Part shown: positions 34,044 through 42,324 of the stretch, piece by piece
Layout of the letters: the number at the start of each line of letters is the position of its first letter
How positions within the stretch are numbered: the first letter of the stretch is position 1
Source of the DNA: Prevotellaceae bacterium
GTDB taxonomy: Bacteria; Bacteroidota; Bacteroidia; Bacteroidales; Bacteroidaceae
Length of the DNA stretch: 60,939 bases
Assembly: GCA_028723525.1 (NCBI GenBank)
Contig: JAQYET010000041.1
Coordinates: 1 to 60,939 of the forward strand
Reading direction: 5' to 3'
The notes under the pieces: model-generated
What the model was told of the DNA's origin: nothing
What the model saw: the letters and a program-made list of their open reading frames with translations, nothing else
The model's database searches: none
Position numbers and translations under genes: made by a program

Positions 34044-35429
34044 TTTCTTTTTTTTTAATAGTTTGTATAATCTGTTTGTTTTCCTTCTGTTCCTTATCAT
34101 GCTGCTCCACGCCCACAGGCGGTCGGCAAGTGTGAGAATGAAGAGCGGAATGACAAACCACATCACCACCTTCATCACCTTCTTTGCCGTGTCGAAGTCG
34201 CCGTTGCCGCTGCCGTTGCCGAACAGTTCTGCGAAGTCTTGCTCCGTAGGGTCGGGCAGGTCGTTGTGGCTCCATTTCCCAATCACGCGCCCTCCCTTTA
34301 ACAGCAAGAGCCCCGGATTGCTTCTTATCATCGTTTTCAGCGTTGTGCCGTCGGCAATTCCGAAGTCGTATTCTGCTCCCGTGATGTCTCGCCAGCGACT
34401 TATCGCCTTGTCGGAACTTGCTGTCAGTCCGATGAATTTCATGCCGTTGCTGAAGGCATATTCGTAGAGCCGGTCAATGTCGCCGAAGTTTGTGTCGTCG
34501 GCAGTTTCGAGTTGCGGCGACACAAGCAGGAAGGTGTATCCATTGTCGGCGAGCAAGTCTTCGGTGATGTCGGTGCCGTCGCCCTGCATAACGACAGAAA
34601 AGTCGTGTATCGGGGGCACGTAACCCTCGCTCACCTGCACCGTCTTGCTGTCTATGAACGCCCATGTGGAGTCGGGGTAGTTGTCTATCGAGAACTCGCG
34701 TCGCTCCCCGTTCTTCTCCATTATGAATGTTGTCTCAAACTCCGGACCCTTCTCTCCCGGCGGCATCTCCATGCCCTGCCTTATGTCTGCCCCCACATGA
34801 TAGGGGCGGAAGTCGAACAGCGGCAGCGTGTAGAGGCAGTATATGCTGACGCCAATGATGAACAGAATGGTGTAGTTCACCACTATCCACTGGTTGGAAC
34901 GGCTGATGAAGCGCACCATTTGCAGCGGTCGCCACGCCACTACCGTTGCACACGTCAGCAGCACGATGTTTTTCAGCAGCGTCTGGGCATTGCTCAGGTG
35001 TATAGCATCTCCGAAGCAGCCGCAGTCTTTCACCGGTTCGGCTATCCACAGCCACAGCGTTATCAGGGTCATTACGCCCATGAACGCCGCCGTGATGCGC
35101 GACACCAACCTCCGGTGAATGGCAAACAGGAGCAGCACTCCAAGGCAGAACTCTGCCGCCGACAACGCTACCGACAGTCCCAAGGCAATCCAAGAACCCG
35201 ACTGTAACGGTATTCCTGCAGCCACGGCATAGTCTTCAATCTTATATTGTGTGCCTAAGGGGTCAATCGCTTTCACGAACCCTGAAAAGATGAACGTCAC
35301 AGCTACCGCCAGCCGGCAGACATTCACTATCGCATGCTGTGCGAACCGCACCGCACGACCGGTATTACCGCCGCCCGCAACGTCTTCAACCGTAGTCACA
35401 TTCCTGCCCTTATTCATCCCTTCGCTCAT
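34044..35429 (-). CDS. DoxX-like membrane protein with thioredoxin-like domain (BT_3928 type)
   Basis: About 462 residues before the junction with tpiA. Residues 25-180 have four membrane helices of DoxX/MauE type ([20 protein letters not shown]; a CGCF motif in [13 protein letters not shown] at about 140), then another helix near 190-210 and a periplasmic thioredoxin-like region (about 250-415: [40 protein letters not shown]) lacking a CxxC pair, and a last helix ([20 protein letters not shown]). The basic tail [16 protein letters not shown] runs into the A9 tract. With eight instead of nine A, the frame would end in a TGA overlapping the tpiA ATG, the arrangement expected for separate genes. 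Probably involved in envelope redox or folding; unproven. Confidence 0.8.
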
Positions 35430-35476
35430 GTCTAATCTCTCACCGCTAACCGTTCCTGCAAACTCCTACAGGAGCC

Positions 35477-35531
35477 GCTTCCGAGGCGAAGCGAAGAAAG
35501 AACGCCCGACGCTCAACCTTCATCGCTCAAC
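35477..35531. repeat. GAAGCGAAG/GCTCAAC repeat
   Basis: Contains the 24-base block (35482-35505) found in inverse orientation inside pepP at 2796-2819, then two GCTCAAC units. Its right part (35513-35531) encodes the last residues and the stop of the DUF1599 gene, so the repeat has probably set that gene's C-terminus. Confidence 0.75.
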
Positions 35532-36067
35532 TTAATCACCCCGAAAACGGCATAGTTGATAATATCCATATAGTTAGAACCAACCCCCTCGCTCACGAGA
35601 GTGTTGCCGCCGAGGTATTCTATCTCCTTTATCCTCTGTAGCTTCGTCAGGATGAAGTCGGTGTAACTGCTCACCCGCATCGACCGCCAAGCCTCGTCAT
35701 AATCGTGGTTCTTGCGCAGCATCAGTTGCAGGGCTTCCTCTGCATGCCGGTCGTAGAGGCGCATGGCGTCTTCGGCAGACATGTCAACACTGTCAACAAA
35801 ACCGCATTCAAGTTGTATCAGACCCACTATGCCGTAGTTGATGAGCGCGATGAACTCCGGGCGGATGCCTTCGCCCACCAGCGACTCTCTCTTTATCTCA
35901 AGCGACCGTATGCGTTTCGCCTTGATGAAGAGCTGGTCTGTGAGCGACGACGGGCGCAGTATGCGCCACGATGCGCCGTAGTCGTGCAGCTTGCGACGAA
36001 ACAATTCGCGACATTCTTTCATCGCAGCCCTGAACTGTCCTTCCGTGTTGTTCTCCGTGTTACACAT
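35513..36067 (-). CDS. DUF1599 protein, internal duplication
   Basis: 184 residues made of two similar halves: FRRKLHDYGASWRILRPSSL...TDQLFIKAKRIRSLE...LINYGIVGLIQLE and LRKNHDYDEAWRSMRVSSYT...DFILTKLQRIKEIE...IINYAVFGVIKL. Each has the K-x-H-D-Y motif and ends in an INY helix. Cytosolic, all-helical, function unknown; in Bacteroidetes it is regularly found upstream of the DoxX-like/tpiA/SPOR/folE genes, as here. The C-terminal residues come from the repeat at 35477-35531. Confidence 0.85.
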   Translation of the reverse strand: MCNTENNTEGQFRAAMKECRELFRRKLHDYGASWRILRPSSLTDQLFIKAKRIRSLEIKRESLVGEGIRPEFIALINYGIVGLIQLECGFVDSVDMSAEDAMRLYDRHAEEALQLMLRKNHDYDEAWRSMRVSSYTDFILTKLQRIKEIEYLGGNTLVSEGVGSNYMDIINYAVFGVIKLSDEG

Positions 36068-36166
36068 TATTTAATATGATTATTGGGTGCAAAATTAACC
36101 TATTTTCCCGATATAGAGAAGAGAATGGCAATAAAAATGCCCTGTGCCGGGCACTGCATCGCCGCA

Positions 36167-36625
36167 TTATCCCTCTTTCTGCTTCTGTCTTATCACTTTC
36201 ACCTTGGCACATTCCGTGTCGAACCTCACCTGCAACGAGTCGCGCCGCAGTCTCATCCGGTTCACTTCCATGAGTTCCTCCTCTGTTGCCGTTCCCTCGG
36301 AATGGTGTGCCTCGGCGAGCGATTTCTTCGAGTTATATTCCGCCTTCACCTGCTCTAATTCGGCATCCAACTTCTCAATGTTCTTCTGTGCCTGTCCGAT
36401 ACACACTTCCTGATATAGCGTCAGTGCCCTTTCTCGTACGTCAACGGCGTTGGGATACACGTTGCGCAGCGAGTCGATGCTCATCAGAGCCGCCTCAAAC
36501 CGCCCCTCCTCATATTCCCGCGTGGCTTTTTTCAGCAGTCCCTCTGCCTCTTTCTGGGCGTCGGTCTGTTGGCATGCTGCAAATGTAAAGACGGCTGCCA
36601 TTGCCAAAAACATTATTCTTTTCAT
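36167..36625 (-). CDS. Coiled-coil lipoprotein, function unknown
   Basis: About 152 residues from the ATG at 36623-36625; a longer frame from 36658 adds eleven residues ahead of the signal peptide. Signal MKRIMFLAMAAVFTFAA with lipobox Cys18. Residues 25-70 are a tetratricopeptide-like pair of helices (EAEGLLKKATREYEEGRFEA), and about 80-125 form a coiled coil (KNIEKLDAELEQVKAEYNSK). It lies upstream of the DUF1599 gene with about 100 bases between; it may be its own unit. Confidence 0.75.
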   Translation of the reverse strand: MKRIMFLAMAAVFTFAACQQTDAQKEAEGLLKKATREYEEGRFEAALMSIDSLRNVYPNAVDVRERALTLYQEVCIGQAQKNIEKLDAELEQVKAEYNSKKSLAEAHHSEGTATEEELMEVNRMRLRRDSLQVRFDTECAKVKVIRQKQKEG

Positions 36626-36782
36626 TGTCCGGTTTATCTGTTCTATGTTCTGTTTCAATTTACAAAAGTACTAATATTTATCGAAACGGCAAAGGTTTCC
36701 CCGTAAAACGTCATCCTTTTCGCCTCCGTCGCTCTCCATTCTGGCGCCAACTCTTCCCCGTTTCGTTGTTTGTCAGGCAGTA

Positions 36783-36862
36783 AAACCGGCGATTTTGTTC
36801 AGCAATTTCGGCGATTTTGCAGAGTAAAATCGGCAAATTTGCAAACCAATTTCGCCGATTTT
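36783..36862. repeat. Phased 16-bp repeat array, locus B
   Basis: Four units of the AAAATCGGCGAAATTG family in alternating orientation: a degenerate one at about 36783-36797, then 36803-36818 (minus), 36826-36841 (plus) and 36847-36862 (minus), with about 21-23 bp between unit starts. It lies in the 468-base gap between the lipoprotein and the methylase; nothing else is evident there apart from the promoter at 37038. Confidence 0.8.
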
Positions 36863-37037
36863 CCTTTCCGCATGTTTGTCAGTTGCTCTCCCAAACATCC
36901 GCTCCCACCTTGCAGGACACCGCAAACCGGCACGCCATGACAGAAAACGTGTCGCCGCGAGCGGTGGTAAACGGCTGCAATACCTAAAATAAATATAAAT
37001 CTACAGACAAATCAGCGCGTTTTAGAAAGAATAGCAT

Positions 37038-37045
37038 TACCTTTG
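37038..37045 (+). promoter_or_regulatory. -7 box of the restriction-modification operon
   Basis: TAccTTTG followed by GCACTG; predicted start near 37052 and a leader of about 40 bases to the methylase ATG at 37094. No separate promoter is seen before the endonuclease gene. Confidence 0.5.
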
Positions 37046-37093
37046 CACTGTTGCGGAGTGGGTCTTCGTAACAGGCTGCCATAGCATTGCGAC

Positions 37094-38254
37094 ATGGACT
37101 ATTCGAAGATAAATATAGAGGATATCGAGACATACACCCTGAAAGAAGCCATTGCGGAATATGGAAATGAGATATTGCCGTTGTGGAGAGATGCTGTGTA
37201 TATGAAGTCGTACCGGCTTGAAAATCGTCGCTATATAGGCTGTAAGGCGAAGTTGGCAGATTGGATTATCGGGACAATTCAGAATGAGACCCATGATGTG
37301 ACGAGCTTCTGTGACATCTTTGCCGGAACTGGCTCCATATCCAACCGCGCAGTGCATCTGTATGACCATGTAATCGTGAATGACTTCCTTTATTCCAACA
37401 ATGTCATATACAAGGCGTTCTTTGGTAAGGGAGAGTGGAACAAGGACAGAATATACTCACTCCTCGACGCATTTAACAGCATCGAACCGGACAATATAAG
37501 AGACAATTATTTTTCAGATAACTATGGAGACAAGTACTTCGACATGGCATCTGCAAAAATGATAGGGCATGTCCGTGACGTCATTGAAGATATAAAAAAC
37601 ATATTGACAGAAAAGGAGTATTGCATCCTGATAGCATCGCTGATTTATAGTATTGACAGGATTGCGAATACCTTAGGGCATTTTGATGCTTACATAAAGA
37701 AAGACATTCAGCCTAAGAAGTTCATCATGAGAATGATAGATGCCAAGAGCTTTGACAATGTGGAGATATTGCAGGATGATGCAAACGCCGTTGCAAGGGA
37801 AATACATACCGGCGTGGTATATTTGGATCCCCCATATAATTCACGGCAGTACAGCAGGTTTTACCACGTCTATGAAGTCCTCGTGAAATGGGATAAACAA
37901 GAGTTGATTGGCGAAGCGAGGAAGCCGAAAGAGGAACATATGAGTGACTATTGCAGAGTAAAGGCTTTTGATGCGTTTAAGGATTTGGTGGCACATGTTG
38001 ACAGTAAATACATCGTTGTGTCTTATAACAATACATACAAATCAAAGAGTTCGTCGTCGCAAAACAAAATAAAACTCGAACAAATACATGATTTGCTCGG
38101 CAAATGCGGCAAGACGAAGGTCTTTAGCCATTCTCATAACCCTTTCAATGCAGGTAAGACGGAATTTGACGACCATAAAGAATTTCTTTTCATAACAGAG
38201 ATAGACAATGAAAAAAGAAATCGTGCGTTCTCCTCTGTTTTATGTAGGGGATAA
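37094..38254 (+). CDS. Adenine-N6 DNA methylase, D12 class (M1 of a type IIS system)
   Basis: 386 residues. Motif order is that of the alpha (D12/Dam) class: motif X in RRYIGCKAKLADWI (about 46-60), motif I in CDIFAGTGSISN (about 77-88), then the target-recognition region and motif IV in VVYLDPPYNSRQY (about 245-257). The DPPY indicates adenine methylation. It overlaps the second methylase by 47 bases. Two methylases beside an AlwI-like endonuclease fit an asymmetric site in which each strand is methylated by a different enzyme. AT-rich relative to neighbours. Confidence 0.88.
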   Translation: MDYSKINIEDIETYTLKEAIAEYGNEILPLWRDAVYMKSYRLENRRYIGCKAKLADWIIGTIQNETHDVTSFCDIFAGTGSISNRAVHLYDHVIVNDFLYSNNVIYKAFFGKGEWNKDRIYSLLDAFNSIEPDNIRDNYFSDNYGDKYFDMASAKMIGHVRDVIEDIKNILTEKEYCILIASLIYSIDRIANTLGHFDAYIKKDIQPKKFIMRMIDAKSFDNVEILQDDANAVAREIHTGVVYLDPPYNSRQYSRFYHVYEVLVKWDKQELIGEARKPKEEHMSDYCRVKAFDAFKDLVAHVDSKYIVVSYNNTYKSKSSSSQNKIKLEQIHDLLGKCGKTKVFSHSHNPFNAGKTEFDDHKEFLFITEIDNEKRNRAFSSVLCRG

Positions 38255-39113
38255 ATATAAACTGGTTGGAGAGATTAAAACTCACCTGCCTAAGAAAATC
38301 AACCGGTTTATTGAACCTTTTGTAGGAGGTGGTTCTGTGTTTATGAATATAGACGCAGGCTGTTTCTTATTGAATGATATAGACGCCAACGTGATTTCCA
38401 TACACAAAATGCTTTGTGGTTATGTGGGACATAAAGAAGATTTTTACAGAGAGTTTTTCTCGCTGGTTGAGAAATACAACCTTTCCTTATCTTATAAAGA
38501 GAACATTGTTCCGGACGAGTTGAAAAAGGCTTATCCCAAAACTTATTTTGCGAAATACAATAAAGAAGCGTATGTAAAACTGCGGGAAGATTTCAATAAA
38601 GGCAATGTTAAAGATTTCATGATGCTTTATGCTCTGCTCATATATGGTTTTAACAGAATGCTACGCTTCAATAAAAAAGGTGATTTTAACCTCCCCGTAG
38701 GCGATGTGGACTTCAACCAAAATACGTATAATGCACTGGAAGATTATTTTAAATTACTTGAAAAAAAAACAGTTGAATGGTCGAGTATGGATTTCGTGGA
38801 CTTCCTTGTGAGTGTTGATTATGCGGAGAACGACCTCATATATTTAGACCCGCCGTATCTAATAACTTCCAGTGAATATAACAAATTGTGGAATTATGAC
38901 AAGGAACAGGCGATGTTGTCTTTACTTGACAGTCTTGACGCGAGACATGTGCGTTTTGCCATATCCAATGTAACCCATTATCGGGGGAATGTAAACGAGG
39001 CTTTCCAGAAATGGTCGAAAAAATACAATACATACCCTATAAAGAGCAACTACATCAGTTTCAACGATAATACGATTAAGAAATTTAACGAGGTGTTGGT
39101 AACAAACTTTTAA
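38208..39113 (+). CDS. Dam-family adenine-N6 DNA methylase (M2)
   Basis: 301 residues. Motif X SPLFYVGDKYKLV (about 8-20), motif I FIEPFVGGGSVFMN (about 36-49), motif IV LIYLDPPYLITSSEY (about 209-223); the DPPY is followed by the usual NKLWNYDKE. Related to Dam/DpnIIA methylases. Start overlaps the end of M1, so the two are coupled. Together they should protect the recognition site of the endonuclease that starts 13 bases downstream. Confidence 0.9.
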   Translation: MKKEIVRSPLFYVGDKYKLVGEIKTHLPKKINRFIEPFVGGGSVFMNIDAGCFLLNDIDANVISIHKMLCGYVGHKEDFYREFFSLVEKYNLSLSYKENIVPDELKKAYPKTYFAKYNKEAYVKLREDFNKGNVKDFMMLYALLIYGFNRMLRFNKKGDFNLPVGDVDFNQNTYNALEDYFKLLEKKTVEWSSMDFVDFLVSVDYAENDLIYLDPPYLITSSEYNKLWNYDKEQAMLSLLDSLDARHVRFAISNVTHYRGNVNEAFQKWSKKYNTYPIKSNYISFNDNTIKKFNEVLVTNF

Positions 39114-39126
39114 GTATAATAGTCAC

Positions 39127-40731
39127 ATGGCAAATAATGTAAGGCACGGGAAACGGAAGTTTAAGCAAATGTCACTTGAGGTGGCAGTGAGAAATCCTGA
39201 AAGATATGCAGGCATACTGAAATCGTTTGCCAAACATGAGGGCGTGGTTTTGGATGATGATGGTATTCTGAAAGTTTATGCCCGGCTTTATATTGACGAA
39301 GTTGTGACAACCGGTAAAATTGCGGAAGAAACGTTGACAATAGAGCAACTTTATGACTGGATAAGGAATAATTGTAGCCATAACGGAGAGTGGGGCTTTC
39401 CAACCGGCTACCAAGCTGCGTTTACAAGATATTTAAAGACATTGTCAGAGTTTGGTTTTATATATTCACAATATAATCAACCATTGAAACTCTCGGCAGT
39501 TGCAAAGTCATTGGTGAACGGTAAAGTCACCTTGTCGGAAGCGTTTGCGTTACAAAGTATGCGTTATTGGAGGATGTCTCCGTATAGGCGCGTGATGAAT
39601 GATTTTAATTTCTTTGAATTCATTATGGATGCCATGATTGAATTGAAAGAAAGGGGACACAGATTGTCAATCAATCAATTCAACGTAGGACTGTTCTCAG
39701 ACGACGGTAACGTTGATGATTTCTTGACTTTATTGGACAAAAACAAGATAGGCGGAGATAGCGACAAGGCGTATGCTTTGGTAAAAAGCATATATGACGA
39801 GGTGGATAATAACCATGCTAAAATTGCCAAACAAACCTCTGCTTTTCGAGATTATGGGAATACGGTTTTTCGCGTTCTGCAACTGACAGGTTTCATTACG
39901 GTGGAATATAACGGCATGTTGCTTATGTCGCCGAATGAAAACAGAATTGACTTTTACAAGGCTCTCAAAAATAAAAAGTTCAGAATTACGCAAGAGGCCA
40001 AAGAGGATGAAATGCTATATTTTGAACAGTTGGGAACTTTTGACGCACAGATAGAAACATTGGTCCTGTCATACAGAGAAGAGAAAGACCATTCAACGGC
40101 AGAATACAACAAAAAAATAGAGAATATTATCAGGTCTTATGGGCTGACGCAAGACTCCATAGAACAATCATTACTGAAAGTTTCATCAGGAGACAACAAA
40201 GGGAAAGATAGTTTTTGGTTTATCCAATCTCCGGTGAAGTTTGAGTTTCTACTGACACTGTACGCCTATATGCGTTTGGGAAATAAATTCATATACAAGC
40301 CGAATTACATTTGTGACGGAGCCGGAATACCATATTCACATGCTCCGGGAAATGTCGGAGATATAGAGATTTATAACCAAGAACAATATTGGTTGATAGA
40401 AGCTACACTGATACGTTCCAAGAATCAACAAGTAAATAATGAAACAGTAAACTTGTTTAGGCATATTGGTGCGTCAAAAGAAGTGAGGAAATACATCACG
40501 TTGGTTGCGCCGTATATACATGATGACACCAGACTTATTTTCAATGTCGCGTCGATAATTACAATGGTTGAAACTGAAAATATGTCATTGTATTCTGATA
40601 GTCAAACTACAAAAGAACTTGTGGAATACCTAAAAGGGTATGACTATTTCGAACTTTTGCAGAGTAAAAATAGAGACTTTATTCTTGATTTGCGTGAAAA
40701 ATTAAACTCCATCCCGGCATCGATGCGATGA
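39127..40731 (+). CDS. AlwI/BstNBI-like type IIS restriction endonuclease
   Basis: 534 residues. Several blocks align by eye with the type IIS nickase/endonuclease family of BstNBI, AlwI, PleI and MlyI: YLKTLSEFGFIYSQ..LKLSAVAKSL in the recognition half, VFRVLQLTGFITVEYNGMLL in the middle, and the cleavage core LGNKFIYKPNYICDGAGIPY followed by APGNVGDIEIYNQEQYWLIE, where D and E match the PD-(D/E)xK-like residues, then ATLIRSKNQQ. Such enzymes cut a few bases outside an asymmetric site. The exact site cannot be predicted. The two methylases in front complete the system. Confidence 0.8.
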   Translation: MANNVRHGKRKFKQMSLEVAVRNPERYAGILKSFAKHEGVVLDDDGILKVYARLYIDEVVTTGKIAEETLTIEQLYDWIRNNCSHNGEWGFPTGYQAAFTRYLKTLSEFGFIYSQYNQPLKLSAVAKSLVNGKVTLSEAFALQSMRYWRMSPYRRVMNDFNFFEFIMDAMIELKERGHRLSINQFNVGLFSDDGNVDDFLTLLDKNKIGGDSDKAYALVKSIYDEVDNNHAKIAKQTSAFRDYGNTVFRVLQLTGFITVEYNGMLLMSPNENRIDFYKALKNKKFRITQEAKEDEMLYFEQLGTFDAQIETLVLSYREEKDHSTAEYNKKIENIIRSYGLTQDSIEQSLLKVSSGDNKGKDSFWFIQSPVKFEFLLTLYAYMRLGNKFIYKPNYICDGAGIPYSHAPGNVGDIEIYNQEQYWLIEATLIRSKNQQVNNETVNLFRHIGASKEVRKYITLVAPYIHDDTRLIFNVASIITMVETENMSLYSDSQTTKELVEYLKGYDYFELLQSKNRDFILDLREKLNSIPASMR

Positions 40732-40737
40732 GAAAGG

Positions 40738-40929
40738 TGCAATATTATCCTTGAGCAGCAGTTATATAAGGAACAATTTCCGGTGGACATGATTGAGACT
40801 TATATCATGTCTGTAATAACAATCACTGCAGATAACGGCATCGCGTTTGCCATATATGAAACAATTACGGTAGAGCCGGGCACTTATGTGCGCTTAATCC
40901 CCATGCTTAATACTGTTAATTGTATTTAA
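40738..40929 (+). pseudogene. IS30-family transposase remnant
   Basis: A 46-codon frame from ATG 40789 includes SVITITADNGIAFAIYETI, close to the TITxDNGxxFAxH block of the IS30 integrase-like core (second catalytic Asp in DNG). Open sequence extends upstream to 40738. Downstream, a one-base shift would restore CALNPHA, resembling the FADPYAS block that follows in IS30 enzymes. The rest of the transposase and any terminal repeats are missing. It occupies the 337-base gap after the endonuclease gene. Confidence 0.45.
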
Positions 40930-40944
40930 TTATTCGTAAGCAAG

Positions 40945-40976
40945 TTGCATGTATAGCAATAAAAAGTATAACTTTG
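40945..40976 (+). promoter_or_regulatory. Promoter of the RND efflux operon
   Basis: TTG at 40945-40947 and TAacTTTG at 40969-40976 with 21 bases between; start expected near 40983, leader about 85 bases. No operator palindrome stands out and no regulator gene is adjacent. Confidence 0.65.
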
Positions 40977-41068
40977 CACGTCTAAAAACTAACCTTTGGG
41001 TGATAGTTTTCAGGCGAGATGGTTTTTGATATAGATAAACAAACGATAAATAACATATATAATTAGGT

Positions 41069-42262
41069 ATGAAGAAAGGTAAAATCTTGCTGTTTGCCGC
41101 TGTTTTTGCGATGCTCGCTTCGTGCGGTAATCAAGGCGGTAAGGGTTTCGGTGACAACGAATTTCCGGTTGAGACCGTGAAGAGTCAGAGCACTTCGATG
41201 CAGACATCCTACCCCGTGTCATTGAAAGGAATACAAGATGTGGAGATACGTCCTAAGGTTGCGGGGTTCATTACGAAAGTTTGTGTGAAAGAAGGTCAGG
41301 CTGTGAATGCCGGACAACTGCTCTTCGTGATTGACAACGCGACATATCAGGCTTCCGTGAGACAGGCACAGGCAGCGGTGAACACAGCCACGGCGCAGTG
41401 CAACACGATGAAACTGGCTTGTGAGAACAGTATAAAACTCTATGAGAACAAGGTGATAGGCGACTTCGAACTGCAGAGTGCGAAGAACAACTATGAGAGT
41501 GCCAAGGCGCAGCTTGCACAAGCCAAGGCAGCACTTGCATCGGCAAACGAGATGCTGAGTTTCTGCTATGTGAAGAGCCCTACAGCCGGAGTAGTGGGCA
41601 CGTTGCCATATAAGGAGGGCGCGATGGTGAGTGCCTCGAGCACGCCTGCACTCACAACGGTGTCTAACATCAGCAGCGTGGAGGCCTACTTCTCCGTTAC
41701 CGAGAAAGACCTTCTTGAAATGACGAAGACCTCGGGCAGCATGCAGGCTGCCATAGAGCAATATCCCGACCTGAAACTGCAGCTCTCCGACGGTACGACT
41801 TATTCGGAAACCGGGCGTCTGGTAAAGGCAAGCGGCGTGGTGGATGCAGCCACAGGCAGCGTTCAGATGATAGCCCGCTTCCCAAATCCGCAGCGGTTGC
41901 TGAAGTCGGGATCATCCGGTGTGATAGTCGTTCCGCGCTCCAACAACAACGCAATCATTATCCCGCAGAGCGTCACGGTGGAGGTTCAAGACAAGGTTTT
42001 CGTGTATCTGCTGGGCAGCGACAATAAGGTAAAGTACACCGAAATAAAGGTTGACGCGCAGAACGACGGCAAGAACTACGTGGTGTTGTCGGGCATGAAG
42101 GTCGGCGACAGATATGTCACCAACGGTATGACAAAACTCTCCGACGGTATGGAAATAAAGCCGATAACCACTGCTCAGTACCAAAAGAAAATAGACGAGG
42201 CAAGGGAACTCGGCGAGAAGCAAGGCACGGCGAAGGGCTTTGTGGATGCAATGAGCAAATAG
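41069..42262 (+). CDS. RND efflux periplasmic adaptor (AcrA/MexA type)
   Basis: 397 residues. Lipoprotein signal MKKGKILLFAAVFAMLASC with Cys19. Biotinyl-lipoyl-like halves (VEIRPKVAGFITKVCVKEGQ and CYVKSPTAGVVGTLPYKEGA) flank a helical hairpin (about 95-160, SVRQAQAAVNTATAQCNTMK), then beta-barrel (VEAYFSVTEKDLLEM) and membrane-proximal domains. It bridges the inner-membrane pump (next gene, 62 bases on) to the TolC-like exit duct (third gene). Confidence 0.95.
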   Translation: MKKGKILLFAAVFAMLASCGNQGGKGFGDNEFPVETVKSQSTSMQTSYPVSLKGIQDVEIRPKVAGFITKVCVKEGQAVNAGQLLFVIDNATYQASVRQAQAAVNTATAQCNTMKLACENSIKLYENKVIGDFELQSAKNNYESAKAQLAQAKAALASANEMLSFCYVKSPTAGVVGTLPYKEGAMVSASSTPALTTVSNISSVEAYFSVTEKDLLEMTKTSGSMQAAIEQYPDLKLQLSDGTTYSETGRLVKASGVVDAATGSVQMIARFPNPQRLLKSGSSGVIVVPRSNNNAIIIPQSVTVEVQDKVFVYLLGSDNKVKYTEIKVDAQNDGKNYVVLSGMKVGDRYVTNGMTKLSDGMEIKPITTAQYQKKIDEARELGEKQGTAKGFVDAMSK

Positions 42263-42324
42263 ACTGTGGTGATTTTCTGAACTATGAACAATGAAATCCG
42301 GCTGTGCCGGTAAAATATTGATAT

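Noticed and set aside
34512..35207. 231-codon plus-strand frame opposite the DoxX-like gene
   Set aside because: Arg/His-rich antisense shadow with no domain.
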